A DNA stretch of 28,109 bases from CAZJLP01 sp964546955 (lineage in GTDB: Bacteria > Verrucomicrobiota > Verrucomicrobiia > Opitutales > Opitutaceae): positions 1 through 28,109 of the forward strand of contig CAZJLP010000066.1 in NCBI GenBank assembly GCA_964546955.1, written 5' to 3'. Under the pieces are notes generated by a model. The model saw nothing but the letters and a program-made list of their open reading frames with translations. It searched no databases and was not told where the DNA came from. The position numbers and the translations under genes are program-made. Within the stretch, counting starts at the first letter, position 1. The number at the start of each line of letters is the position of its first letter. Below, piece after piece: positions 15,009-22,200 of the stretch.

Positions 15009-16997
15009 TCAGAACGCCACCCCGACTGCCAGCGTCACATCCCTTCCGGGCAGCGGTGCCACATCCTTCAGGAAGGACACATGATTTCGCGCCAGCCGAT
15101 CCGTCAGATTGGTGCCACGCAGGAAGACCTCGAAATGCGTCCGCTCGACGTCGAAGTGATAACTCACATGCGCGTTCAGCAAGCCGTAGCCCGCCGTTTC
15201 CGTTTCGTTGACTGCGACGCGGTGCGCGCGATCGACGCCGAAAAATCCCAGCGATGCCGTGATGCCCGAACGGCGGTAGTCCACCGCGACGCCCGCCCTC
15301 CGTGGTGTGATGCGGGGGAGTGATTCCCCGGAGTCTTGCTGTTTTGCTTTTACCAAATCCGCGGTGAAGCGGAGATCGAGGCTGTGCGGGGCCGAGTCGT
15401 GCAGGTGAACGAGGATTTCCAGTTCGGCTCCGTACATTTCCACATCGCGTTGAACGTACTGATAAATTTCCAGGCCCTCCGGATCTTGCAGACCCGTCGC
15501 CTCAGCGAAGATGAAGCCGTCGAACCGGTTCAGGAAACCGGTGAGCGCGCCGGTCACCATTCCTTTGCGGCGACGCAGGCTGACATCGAGGCCGGTCGAT
15601 TTTTCGAGCGCGAGACTCGGATCGCCGCGATCGAAGGACCCGGTGCCAACATGCGGGCCATCTGAGAAACGCTCTTGTGCATTCGCGGCGCGCTCGGAGT
15701 GGGTCACGGTCACGGCCGCGGCAAGATGAGCAGGCAGCGTATACACCAATCCGGCCGAACCGCTCCAATACGTATCTCGTTTCCGGCGCGCGGTGTCGGG
15801 CGCGATCGTTTGATGCTCCAGCCGCGCTCCGAACTGGTAGGTGACCGGCTTCGTGCGGTATTCCTCAAATGCAAAAAGCGCGTAGGTTTCAGTGTTAGAG
15901 GGAGGCAGAAATGCTTCTTCTCCGATCGCGGCGAAGTCGCTGTGGGTGATCTGCGCGCCCCACGATCCACTGAGGCCGGCCAAGTCGTCATGGAGCAACT
16001 CGGCGCGGCCTTCATAACCCTTGTTGGTGAAACGAGTGCCCGTTTCCGCCCCCTCAAACTCGGTGTGACGGTAATCGGCGACCCCGAAACTCGCCCGAGC
16101 GCCACTGAAGATGCCGGACGCTTCGTTGGACTCGCCACGAAGATCGAGGCGCCGCTGTTTAAGTTTAATCGTCACATCCGACTCTGCCACTGCGCCGTAC
16201 TTGCTTTCGAACTGTGATCCGCTCGCTCCGGCGAATCCATGTTTCCCAATGTAGGAAAGTCCGGCGGCGATGTTGGTCGTGAAGAGTGCGCTGTTCGTCA
16301 GCCTGCCCTTGTTTACCGGGTCGCTCGCGTCGGCAAAGCCGGGAATCTTGACGTCGTCCGACTCCCGTCGGGAGGCATCCACATGCCAGGCCACGTCTTC
16401 CGCCGCGCCCTCAAAAACGGCCGCGACTGCGCCCTCTTGGGCCGCCGTTCCGAATCGTGCCTCGGCTCTCCCCGTGAAGGGCCCCTTCGGGAGTTCGGCC
16501 GGAATTCGGTTGTCCAACGCGTTCACCACGCCGCCGACCGCATTGCTGCCGTACAAGAGGGTCGCTGGTCCGCGTACCACCTCGATACGCTCGAGGACGA
16601 GAGGATCGATCGACACGGCGTGGTCGGGGCTCACCACGGATGCGTCCATGGTGCCTGTGCTATTCGTCAGCACGCGGACCCGGTCCCCGCCCAGGCCGCG
16701 AATGACGGGCCGGCTCGCGCCGGGCCCAAATTGCGTCGATGCGATGCCGGGCTCGCGATCGAGTGTGGCTCCGAGGGTGGGTTCTTGTTTGAGCGCGAGC
16801 GCCCGTCCGGTCAGGACGTTGGTCGCGGAGGCGATCTCGGACTGATCTCGTTTGAAGGGGGTGGCCGAGACGACGAAATTTTCCAGGTGGACCAATTCGT
16901 CGCGGTGTTCAGCCGCGTGAGGAGCAGGGTGGGGCTCGCTTCGAAGGAGCGATACCGCCGCGAAAATAAAGAGAGAGGTGGATTTTAAAGAAGACAT
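15009..16997 (-). CDS. TonB-dependent outer-membrane receptor, ZnuD-like (probable zinc uptake)
   Basis: Outer-membrane beta-barrel receptor energised by TonB; 662 residues. Signal-like N-terminus (MSSLKSTSLFIFAAVSLLRS), then a plug domain: VVSATPFKRDQSE, ATLDREPGIASTQFGPGAS, RPVIRGLGGDRVRVLTNSTG, DASVVSPDHAVSIDPLVLER, and IEVVRGPATLLYGSNAVGGV (about residues 75-155). The GPGASRPVIRGLxGDRVRVL and SPDHAV blocks are those of the ZnuD-like group. The barrel follows to a C-terminal LAVGVAF ending in Phe, as required for barrel assembly. It is preceded on the same strand by a small His/Cys-rich exported protein, which supports a metal-related role. Substrate is inferred. No Zur-type operator was recognised upstream. 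Confidence 0.88.
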   Translation of the reverse strand: MSSLKSTSLFIFAAVSLLRSEPHPAPHAAEHRDELVHLENFVVSATPFKRDQSEIASATNVLTGRALALKQEPTLGATLDREPGIASTQFGPGASRPVIRGLGGDRVRVLTNSTGTMDASVVSPDHAVSIDPLVLERIEVVRGPATLLYGSNAVGGVVNALDNRIPAELPKGPFTGRAEARFGTAAQEGAVAAVFEGAAEDVAWHVDASRRESDDVKIPGFADASDPVNKGRLTNSALFTTNIAAGLSYIGKHGFAGASGSQFESKYGAVAESDVTIKLKQRRLDLRGESNEASGIFSGARASFGVADYRHTEFEGAETGTRFTNKGYEGRAELLHDDLAGLSGSWGAQITHSDFAAIGEEAFLPPSNTETYALFAFEEYRTKPVTYQFGARLEHQTIAPDTARRKRDTYWSGSAGLVYTLPAHLAAAVTVTHSERAANAQERFSDGPHVGTGSFDRGDPSLALEKSTGLDVSLRRRKGMVTGALTGFLNRFDGFIFAEATGLQDPEGLEIYQYVQRDVEMYGAELEILVHLHDSAPHSLDLRFTADLVKAKQQDSGESLPRITPRRAGVAVDYRRSGITASLGFFGVDRAHRVAVNETETAGYGLLNAHVSYHFDVERTHFEVFLRGTNLTDRLARNHVSFLKDVAPLPGRDVTLAVGVAF

Positions 16998-17113
16998 GAC
17001 GATTCAAGTTGAGTGATGCTGCAGGGCGGCAGGCGCCAACGGTGCGCAGCGAGGCGCATGGGCGCTGATTGCCATCAAAGGTGCCGGCCAGTGCCGCACC
17101 GATCCTGTCGGAC

Positions 17114-17461
17114 TCAGCTCGAAGTGGGTGGCCCGCGCTCGGGCGGGTGACGAAACCGGATCGCGGGAAGCGTTAGCTTCGTAGCCGCTAGAAGGCACCG
17201 GGAAACCGGAATCGGCTCGGGCCTCGCGACGAAGACCGGCTCCGCCGCGTCCTCCACGCCCGTCGAATACAGCGTGACCACGCAAATGTGGTCGGCTTCA
17301 TGCGCGTCGCAGTGAACGTGCTCATGCGCCTCCGGACTGGCCGCGAGCGCCGTGAGTCCCAAAACCAGCGACAACCCTCCGCCCGCCGCGAACCGCCGCA
17401 GCCAGAGAGCCAGCACCGACCGACTTTGGAACCACCGAATCACCACGCGAGAAGCCCCCAT
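17114..17461 (-). CDS. Small His/Cys-rich exported protein next to ZnuD-like receptor
   Basis: 115 residues from ATG 17461 (a GTG at 17473 is the alternative). The N-terminal MGASRVVIRWFQSRSVLALWLRRF region plus the hydrophobic stretch GGGLSLVLGLTALAASPEA is a signal peptide or membrane anchor with cleavage near ALAAS. Directly after it comes HEHVHCDAHEADHICVV, with five His and two Cys within 17 residues, a likely metal-binding patch. The rest is Pro/Arg rich without recognised domain. Short proteins with such a patch are, as far as I recall, found beside TonB receptors in related genomes, resembling DUF2946-like proteins. It precedes the receptor gene by 116 nt on the same strand, so a shared transcript is likely. 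Role inferred: periplasmic zinc or other metal binding. Confidence 0.65.
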   Translation of the reverse strand: MGASRVVIRWFQSRSVLALWLRRFAAGGGLSLVLGLTALAASPEAHEHVHCDAHEADHICVVTLYSTGVEDAAEPVFVARPEPIPVSRCLLAATKLTLPAIRFRHPPERGPPTSS

Positions 17462-17499
17462 TATGCCAACCACGTCAAGCTCCCAACGGCCCCCGCCTT

Positions 17500-17579
17500 G
17501 TCATCCTCGAGCGAAGCGAAGGATCCACTTACCGCCGCCGGCGGGATCCGCGTGGATCCTTCGTTTTGCTCAGGATGAC
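17500..17579. repeat. 80-bp palindrome of the GTCATCCT...GAAGGATCC type
   Basis: Left arm GTCATCCT then CGAAGGATCCAC (17500-17528); right arm GTGGATCCTTCG then AGGATGAC (17552-17579). The reverse complement of the right arm matches the left in all but the central few bases. The inner sequence contains CCGCCGGCGG. The motif GTCATCCTGAGCGAAGCGAAG is a dispersed repeat known from many GC-rich bacterial genomes. It sits just upstream of the small His/Cys-rich gene. Confidence 0.85.
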
Positions 17580-17599
17580 ACGCTACCTCCGCAGGTAAG

Positions 17600-17621
17600 G
17601 GGCCGTTGTCCCCAACGGCCC
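17600..17621. repeat. Small hairpin with GTCGTC flank, second copy
   Basis: GGGCCGTT (17600-17607), loop GTCCCC, AACGGCCC (17614-17621), then GTCGTC (17622-17627). It has the same geometry and 3' flank as 9287-9314. It is not next to a stop codon, which speaks for a repeat family. Confidence 0.6.
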
Positions 17622-17689
17622 GTCGTCACCCTTCACCCTATCCGCTTTCGTTGATGCCGCGCGGTGAACGCCGCGACGACCCCGCTCCG

Positions 17690-17722
17690 AAATCTCAAAT
17701 TTCAAATTTCAAATCTTAAATT
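17690..17722 (+). repeat. TCAAATT-type short tandem tract upstream of purN
   Basis: Four imperfect units of (A)AATCTCAA / ATTTCAA in a row, AT-rich and unlike the surroundings, ending 20 nt before the purN ATG. A similar CTCAAATCTCAAAT tract lies at 20788-20800. Confidence 0.65.
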
Positions 17723-17742
17723 GGCAGCCATAGTCGCGGACC

Positions 17743-18324
17743 ATGAAGCTTGTCATTCTCGGCTCTGGCCGCGGCTCCAATGCAGAAGCAATCCTCCGTG
17801 CGCAGGCTGCCGGCCAGCTGGGATCGGCCCGGGTGGTTCAGATTTTCGCCGACAAGCCGGATGCCGGCATTCTCGGCCTCGGACCGCGCTTCAATACCCC
17901 CGCGACCTTTCTCGATCCCGGTCCTTTCAAAACCAAATTCGATGAAGCAGGGGAGGAACGCTACATCGCCGAGATCTTCCGGCGCGAACCGGACTTGGTC
18001 ATCCTGGCCGGTTTTATGCGCATCCTAAAACCCCACTTCATCAATGCCTTTCCCAAAAAGATAATCAACCTCCACCCGAGCCTCCTCCCGAGCTTCCCGG
18101 GACTCGACGGCATCGGCCAGGCCTGGCGCCGCGGAGTGAAGATCACGGGCTGCACCGTTCACTACGTGACGGCGGAGGTCGACGGCGGGCCTATCATCGA
18201 CCAAACAGCGGTACGCATCGAGGAATCAGACACACTCGAATCCCTCGCCGTCAAAATTCACGCCGCCGAACACGCCCTCCTGCCCGCCGTCATCGCCCGC
18301 CTATCGAAAACGGCAGGGGCCTAA
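17743..18324 (+). CDS. purN: Phosphoribosylglycinamide formyltransferase
   Basis: Third step of de novo purine synthesis: transfers a formyl group from 10-formyl-THF to GAR. 193 residues, the usual length. Start motif MKLVILGSGRGSNAEAIL binds the GAR phosphate; LILAGFMRIL-like LVILAGFMRILKP follows; INLHPSLLPSFPGLDGI carries the catalytic Asn and His of the NxHPSLLPxFPG signature; VHYVTAEVDGGPII carries the catalytic Asp. All three catalytic residues are therefore present. ATG 17743 directly opens the conserved strand, so the start is secure. A half copy of the REP-like repeat begins at the stop codon. The gene is followed by repeats, then prmA. Confidence 0.97.
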   Translation: MKLVILGSGRGSNAEAILRAQAAGQLGSARVVQIFADKPDAGILGLGPRFNTPATFLDPGPFKTKFDEAGEERYIAEIFRREPDLVILAGFMRILKPHFINAFPKKIINLHPSLLPSFPGLDGIGQAWRRGVKITGCTVHYVTAEVDGGPIIDQTAVRIEESDTLESLAVKIHAAEHALLPAVIARLSKTAGA

Positions 18325-18351
18325 GGTGGAGCGCGATCTCCGAGCGCGCTG
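18323..18351 (+). repeat. Half copy of the GAGGTGGA palindromic repeat, abutting purN
   Basis: AAGGTGGAGCGCGATCTCCG then AGCGCGCTG matches one arm of copies A and B and overlaps the last bases of the purN stop codon. The opposite arm is missing; a different palindrome (18368-18453) follows. Confidence 0.75.
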
Positions 18352-18367
18352 CTCGACCCGATAACAA

Positions 18368-18453
18368 ATGGGAGCGAATGCCGCTGCCGCTCGCTTGAGG
18401 CCGCGAGCAACTTCCACACACCAAACCGCAACGGCCGTCGCCGTCGCTCCCAT
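18368..18453. repeat. Palindrome with 10-bp perfect ends and nested hairpin
   Basis: ATGGGAGCGA (18368-18377) and TCGCTCCCAT (18444-18453) are perfect inverted repeats. Between them GCTCGC (18389-18394) and GCGAGC (18403-18408) form a nested stem. It lies in the 417-base purN-prmA gap, whose only other content is the half repeat at 18323 and a doubtful small ORF. Confidence 0.6.
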
Positions 18454-18511
18454 CCGCAATACGGAGCCGCCTCCGATACCCCGCCGCCGACCTGCGGGTT
18501 AAGATTTCCGC

Positions 18512-18745
18512 ATGAGCAATCCCGCTTCCCCTGGCCCAGGCTGTACCCGCTATTTGAATACCCTGGTCGAAATGACCGGCTTCACGCGATTTTTTGGAGA
18601 GCCTGCTTTGTCGGATCGAGCGTCCCCGGGGATACAGGCACAGGGTGAACGCGACGGGGCCCTTGAGTCGATGCTCAGCGATCCCTCTGAGTGCGAAAAA
18701 ATGCGCTCGCACCAGCCGGCGATTCCCGCTCCAACGGGGGCGTGA
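18512..18745 (+). CDS. Possible small ORF overlapping prmA start, unknown function
   Basis: A 77-codon frame from ATG 18512 whose TGA (18743-18745) overlaps the GTG of prmA in GTGA, a typical coupling arrangement. The protein (MSNPASPGPGCTRYLNTLVE...) has no recognised motif, signal peptide or membrane helix. The overlap is the main support; third-position base use is only moderately GC-rich and no ribosome binding site is seen. It may be spurious. Confidence 0.3.
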   Translation: MSNPASPGPGCTRYLNTLVEMTGFTRFFGEPALSDRASPGIQAQGERDGALESMLSDPSECEKMRSHQPAIPAPTGA

Positions 18746-19710
18746 TCGAATTTAGCCTGCCTGTCGCCTTTGAAGCGGTTGATGCCCTCGATGAGGTGCT
18801 TTTGGAACGCGGAGACTCCCGTTGGAGTATCGCCCAGGATCTACCGTCGCGTTCGGCGAGGTTAATCGGCTTTTTCGAGACCGGAGACGAAGCGGCCCAG
18901 GCGTGGTCAGAACTCGCTCAGCATTGCGCGAGCCAGATAGCCCCGGCGCAAGGCCCCCAGCTCCGGGACGTTCCCGAGCAGGAATGGCGCGATAGCTACA
19001 AAATCCATTTCAAAGCCTGGCAATTCGGCCGACTCCATTGGGTGCCTGTCTGGGAGCGCGACACCTACGCGCTTCCCGCCGGCGACGCCGTCCTCTGGCT
19101 CGACCCCGGCCTGGCCTTCGGCACCGGTAATCACGAAACCACCCGCCTCTGCGTCGAACGCCTCGTCGCGCTGCGCGCGACGCAGTTTGGAGTTTGGAGT
19201 TCAGAGTTTGGAGTTGAGGAGACCCTCGGATCAGGCTCTTCCGATAACTCCAAACCCCAAATTCGAAACTCCAAACTACCCACCCCCCGCGTCATCGACG
19301 CGGGCTGTGGCTCCGGCATTCTCGCCCTCTCCGCCGTCAAGCTGGGATTCCAGCACGTCGTCGCTTTCGACAACGATCCCGAAGCCGTCCGGGTGAGCGA
19401 AGAAAACGCGGCGCTCAATCAGCTCACCGGTCGAGTCGATTTTTTCGTCGGCGATTTGATCACCGGCCTCGCGGACCGCACGGCCGAAATTGTTTTGGCC
19501 AACATTCAAGCCGACGTCCTCCAGCGCTTCGCCCGCGAACTCACGCAAGTGATCGCTCCCGGCGGCGCCCTCATCCTCAGCGGCATCCTGGCCAAAGAGC
19601 TGGATCAAGTCCGCACGACCTTCGCCGCCTCCGTCCCGACGTGGACCATCGACTCTCGCATCATGGGCGAGTGGTCCGATCTGCACCTCGTCCGCCCCGA
19701 GGGACTGTAG
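18742..19710 (+). CDS. prmA: Ribosomal protein L11 methyltransferase with in-frame palindromic insertion
   Basis: SAM-dependent methyltransferase that trimethylates ribosomal protein L11. 322 residues from GTG 18742 (the frame is open to 18691, but IEFSLPVAFEAVDALDEVLLERG fits the family N-terminus). Motifs: EWRDSYKIHFKAWQFG (~81-96), DPGLAFGTGNHETTRLCVE (121-139), SAM-binding VIDAGCGSGILALSAVKLG (184-202), LANIQADVL, and the C-terminal GGALILSGIL block. PrmA proteins normally have about a dozen residues between FGTGxHxTT and the SAM motif; here about 31 extra residues (~148-179) are coded by a palindromic DNA repeat (19184-19277). Without it the length would be about 291, as expected. The frame is kept, so the protein is probably functional with an enlarged loop. 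Confidence 0.93.
   Translation: MIEFSLPVAFEAVDALDEVLLERGDSRWSIAQDLPSRSARLIGFFETGDEAAQAWSELAQHCASQIAPAQGPQLRDVPEQEWRDSYKIHFKAWQFGRLHWVPVWERDTYALPAGDAVLWLDPGLAFGTGNHETTRLCVERLVALRATQFGVWSSEFGVEETLGSGSSDNSKPQIRNSKLPTPRVIDAGCGSGILALSAVKLGFQHVVAFDNDPEAVRVSEENAALNQLTGRVDFFVGDLITGLADRTAEIVLANIQADVLQRFARELTQVIAPGGALILSGILAKELDQVRTTFAASVPTWTIDSRIMGEWSDLHLVRPEGL
19184..19277. repeat. TTTGGAG-unit inverted repeat inserted in frame within prmA
   Basis: The left arm (19184-19215) consists of AGTTTGG/AGTTTGG/AGTTCAG/AGTTTGG units; the right arm (19246-19277) is its imperfect reverse complement, with 12 outer and 10 inner bases matching exactly. The reading frame passes through both arms as QFGVWSSEFGVE ... 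SKPQIRNSKL. Unit type resembles the accB-accC hairpin at 22201-22288. Confidence 0.85.
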
Positions 19711-19824
19711 GCCCGGCCCTACCTCTCAATACCTCACACGCGCCGCAATCAGTATTCGCCGAGATCTGCTTCGCACCACCTTCCGTCCGATCCTCTATCC
19801 TCTTCCGCCCCATTCGCCGCCTCC

Positions 19825-20247
19825 TTACCGCGAAAACTCATCCGCCGCCGGCACCACCCCGACCACCTCAATATGAATCGGCCCGACATTATCGAGCCCG
19901 AGGTTTTCACGGTAGATCGAAGCGATTTCCTCCGTAAGATACCCCTGGATCGCGTCCAGTTTGGCGTTGGGCCGCATTTTCAAACGCAGCTCCGTGTGAA
20001 ATTTCCCGCCGCGCCGGGTCACGGTCGCGCGAGCCCGCGCCACGCCTTTCAGTTGTTCGCAGCAGGCCTCGAGCAGGCGATTTAACGCGTGGCGTGAGAT
20101 CTCCAAGCGCCCTTTTTCACTCGACGCCAGCAGCAAGGTCCGCGGTTTGTGCATCAACACGAGCAGCAGGAGCAACGCGAGTCCGCCGGCCACGAAGTAC
20201 CACCACTGCACCGGCCAATCTAAAAAATACTGGGTGAAAGTCGCCAC
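19825..20247 (-). CDS. Membrane protein, AmaP-like (Asp23 membrane anchor type)
   Basis: 140 residues from GTG 20247 (the only sensible start). One clear transmembrane helix near the N-terminus (WWYFVAGGLALLLLLVLMH, ~15-33), then a cytoplasmic domain with LEISRHALNRLLEACCEQLKGV, TVTRRGGKFHTELRLKM and IHIEVVGVV, a strand-helix pattern that itself resembles Asp23-type domains. It begins 6 nt after the stop of the Asp23-family gene, the arrangement known for amaP (alkaline shock response membrane anchor protein) and asp23 in Gram-positive bacteria. Identification rests on topology and neighbour; direct sequence similarity is only suggestive. Likely role: tethering the Asp23 protein to the inner membrane for envelope stress or homeostasis. 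Confidence 0.65.
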   Translation of the reverse strand: MATFTQYFLDWPVQWWYFVAGGLALLLLLVLMHKPRTLLLASSEKGRLEISRHALNRLLEACCEQLKGVARARATVTRRGGKFHTELRLKMRPNAKLDAIQGYLTEEIASIYRENLGLDNVGPIHIEVVGVVPAADEFSR

Positions 20248-20253
20248 GGCGGA

Positions 20254-20703
20254 TTAGTCGGTCGCCACAATGTCGGGCCACAGGTCATCCGGCTTGTCTC
20301 CGCCTGCCGGCGGTGTGTCGGAGGGGAGGCGCACGCCTTCCACGATCACATCGACCCGCGAGACCCCTTTGCCCGTCATGCCGATGACCTGTTTGCGCAC
20401 CGCCAGCTGCACGTCATAAGCGGTTTTGCCGATTTCCGCGCCGTACGTGATCACGATCCGGAGTTCGATCGCGTAGTTGTCGTTCGTGTCCTCCGTGACC
20501 TTTACGCCCCGTTTGTCGGCTTCGCGTTTCGAGAAAAGCTCGCTGATGCCATCCACGAGGCCACCGCCCACGCCGGCGACACCTTTCACTTGGAGCGTGG
20601 CCAAACGGACAATGCTCGCGACAACATCATGGTTGATCTTGATATCCCCCAGCTCCGGCTGGTCATCAAATCGCGACGGCGGCGCAAACTCACTCGGTTG
20701 CAT
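20254..20703 (-). CDS. Asp23/Gls24 family envelope stress protein
   Basis: 149 residues. The segment GDIKINHDVVASIVRLATLQVKGVAGVGGG (split: GDIKINHDVVASIV 19-32, then RLATLQVKGVAGV) is the classic start of the Asp23/DUF322 domain, followed by KGVKVT-like RGVKVTEDTNDNYAIELRIVITYGAEIGKTAYDVQLAVRKQV and VDVIVEGVRLP, the usual end. The N-terminal 18 residues and the acidic, Pro-rich tail are extensions. No signal peptide; cytoplasmic. It lies 113 nt after accC and just before the AmaP-like gene. The Asp23 family is best known from Firmicutes (S. aureus Asp23, linked to cell-wall stress). Precise function unknown. Confidence 0.88.
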   Translation of the reverse strand: MQPSEFAPPSRFDDQPELGDIKINHDVVASIVRLATLQVKGVAGVGGGLVDGISELFSKREADKRGVKVTEDTNDNYAIELRIVITYGAEIGKTAYDVQLAVRKQVIGMTGKGVSRVDVIVEGVRLPSDTPPAGGDKPDDLWPDIVATD

Positions 20704-20808
20704 GCGCCTTAAGTAGCGTTACCGATAGAAAAGTTGCAAGGATTCAGACGGGGTTGGGTGATTCCAATCCGAGATCTCACCCCGGTCTCAAATCTCAAAT
20801 CCCGACAA

Positions 20809-20830
20809 ACTTGTTCTTACGAGAACAAGT
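20809..20830 (-). terminator. Hairpin spanning the accC stop codon (possible terminator)
   Basis: ACTTGTTCT (20809-20817) and AGAACAAGT (20822-20830) are a perfect 9-bp stem with a 4-nt loop; the accC TAA lies in it. On the minus strand it is followed by TTGTCGGG, only a weak T-stretch. Next on that side is a CTCAAATCTCAAAT tract (20788-20800). Confidence 0.5.
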
Positions 20831-22181
20831 CTGTCGGCGTCCGTCCCAAAAATTCCTCCATATACGCCGTCGTCGCCTTGCCCTCGATGAACGTCGGATC
20901 GCTCATGATCGCCCGGTGCAGGGGAATCGTGGTCTTGATGCCGCGGATCAAATACTCGCTCAACGCGCGATAAGCGCGCTCGAGCGCGACTTTGCGGGTC
21001 GACCCGAAGCAGATCAGCTTTCCAATCATCGAATCGTAATAGGGAGGGATGACGTAGCCGCTGTAGGCGTGGCTATCCACGCGCACGCCATGGCCGCCGG
21101 GCGCGTAGTACAATCCGATCGTTCCCGGTGAAGGTGCGAAGTTGCGCGCGGGATCCTCCGCGTTGATGCGGCATTCGATGGCATGCTTGTTGAAAGTGAT
21201 GTCGCCCTGGTCGAATTCCAGTTTCTCGCCATTGGCCACGCGAATCTGCTGCTTGATCAGGTCGATTCCCGTCACTTCCTCCGTCACCGGATGCTCCACT
21301 TGAATGCGGGTGTTCATCTCGATGAAGTAGAAATTGCCCTTCGCATCCACCAGGAACTCGATCGTGCCGGCGTTCTCGTACTGGGCTGCTTCGGCCGCGC
21401 GCACCGCCGCCTTGCCCATCTTTTTCCGCAAATCCGAGGTGAGGAAGGGGGAGGGCGACTCTTCGATCAGTTTTTGGTGTCGGCGTTGAACGGAACAGTC
21501 GCGTTCCCCCAGGTGCAGCACCTTGCCATGGCTATCCGCCAGGATCTGAAACTCGATGTGTCGCGGCTTCTCAATGTACTTTTCGATGTACACCGCCCCG
21601 TTTCCGAAGGCTTTTTCCGCTTCGTTGCGGGCCACGTGGTATTCCTTCGCGAATGAGACGTCGTTGTGGGCGATGCGCATTCCGCGTCCCCCGCCGCCGG
21701 CGACGGCCTTGATGATCACCGGGTAACCAATCCGCCGGGCGATTTTGACCGCCTCCGTTTCGCTTTCCACGGGCCCGTCGCTGCCCGGAACGATCGGGAC
21801 GCCGGCCTTCTTCACCGTGTCTTTGGCGACCGCTTTGTCGCCCATCATTTTGATGCTGCGCGCCTTTGGCCCAATGAACTTGATGTTACACGACTCGCAC
21901 TGTTCGGCGAATTTCGCGTTCTCCGAGAGAAATCCATATCCCGGATGGATCGCGTCGACGTCGGCGATCTCCGCCGCGCTGATGATTCGGTCGGAACGCA
22001 GGTAGCTATCTGAGCTCTTTGGTCCGCCAATGCAGATTGCTTCGTCCGCCAGCTGTACGTGCAACGACTGCACGTCCGCCTCGGAATACACCGCCAGCGT
22101 CTTGATCCCAAGCTCGCGGCACGCGCGCACGATGCGGAGCGCAATTTCGCCGCGATTAGCGATGAGTATCTTCTGAATCAT
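20817..22181 (-). CDS. accC: Acetyl-CoA carboxylase, biotin carboxylase subunit
   Basis: ATP-dependent carboxylation of biotin on AccB, the first half reaction of malonyl-CoA synthesis for fatty acids. 454 residues, the usual length. MIQKILIANRGEIALRIVRAC is the family start; HPGYGFLSEN (79-88), ATP-grasp glycine loop AGGGGRGMRI (161-170), EKYIEKPRHIEFQ, GERDCSVQRRHQKLIEE (225-241) and FIEMNTRIQVEHPVTE (286-301) with metal- and biotin-site residues are all present. C-terminal ECRINAEDPARNFAPSPG and GVRVDSHAYSGYVIPPYYDSMIGKLI complete it. accB lies upstream on the same strand with a 113-nt gap holding a large inverted repeat. No Shine-Dalgarno sequence precedes the ATG. Confidence 0.97.
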   Translation of the reverse strand: MIQKILIANRGEIALRIVRACRELGIKTLAVYSEADVQSLHVQLADEAICIGGPKSSDSYLRSDRIISAAEIADVDAIHPGYGFLSENAKFAEQCESCNIKFIGPKARSIKMMGDKAVAKDTVKKAGVPIVPGSDGPVESETEAVKIARRIGYPVIIKAVAGGGGRGMRIAHNDVSFAKEYHVARNEAEKAFGNGAVYIEKYIEKPRHIEFQILADSHGKVLHLGERDCSVQRRHQKLIEESPSPFLTSDLRKKMGKAAVRAAEAAQYENAGTIEFLVDAKGNFYFIEMNTRIQVEHPVTEEVTGIDLIKQQIRVANGEKLEFDQGDITFNKHAIECRINAEDPARNFAPSPGTIGLYYAPGGHGVRVDSHAYSGYVIPPYYDSMIGKLICFGSTRKVALERAYRALSEYLIRGIKTTIPLHRAIMSDPTFIEGKATTAYMEEFLGRTPTDLFS

Positions 22182-22200
22182 GAGGAAGATCGGTAAAACG

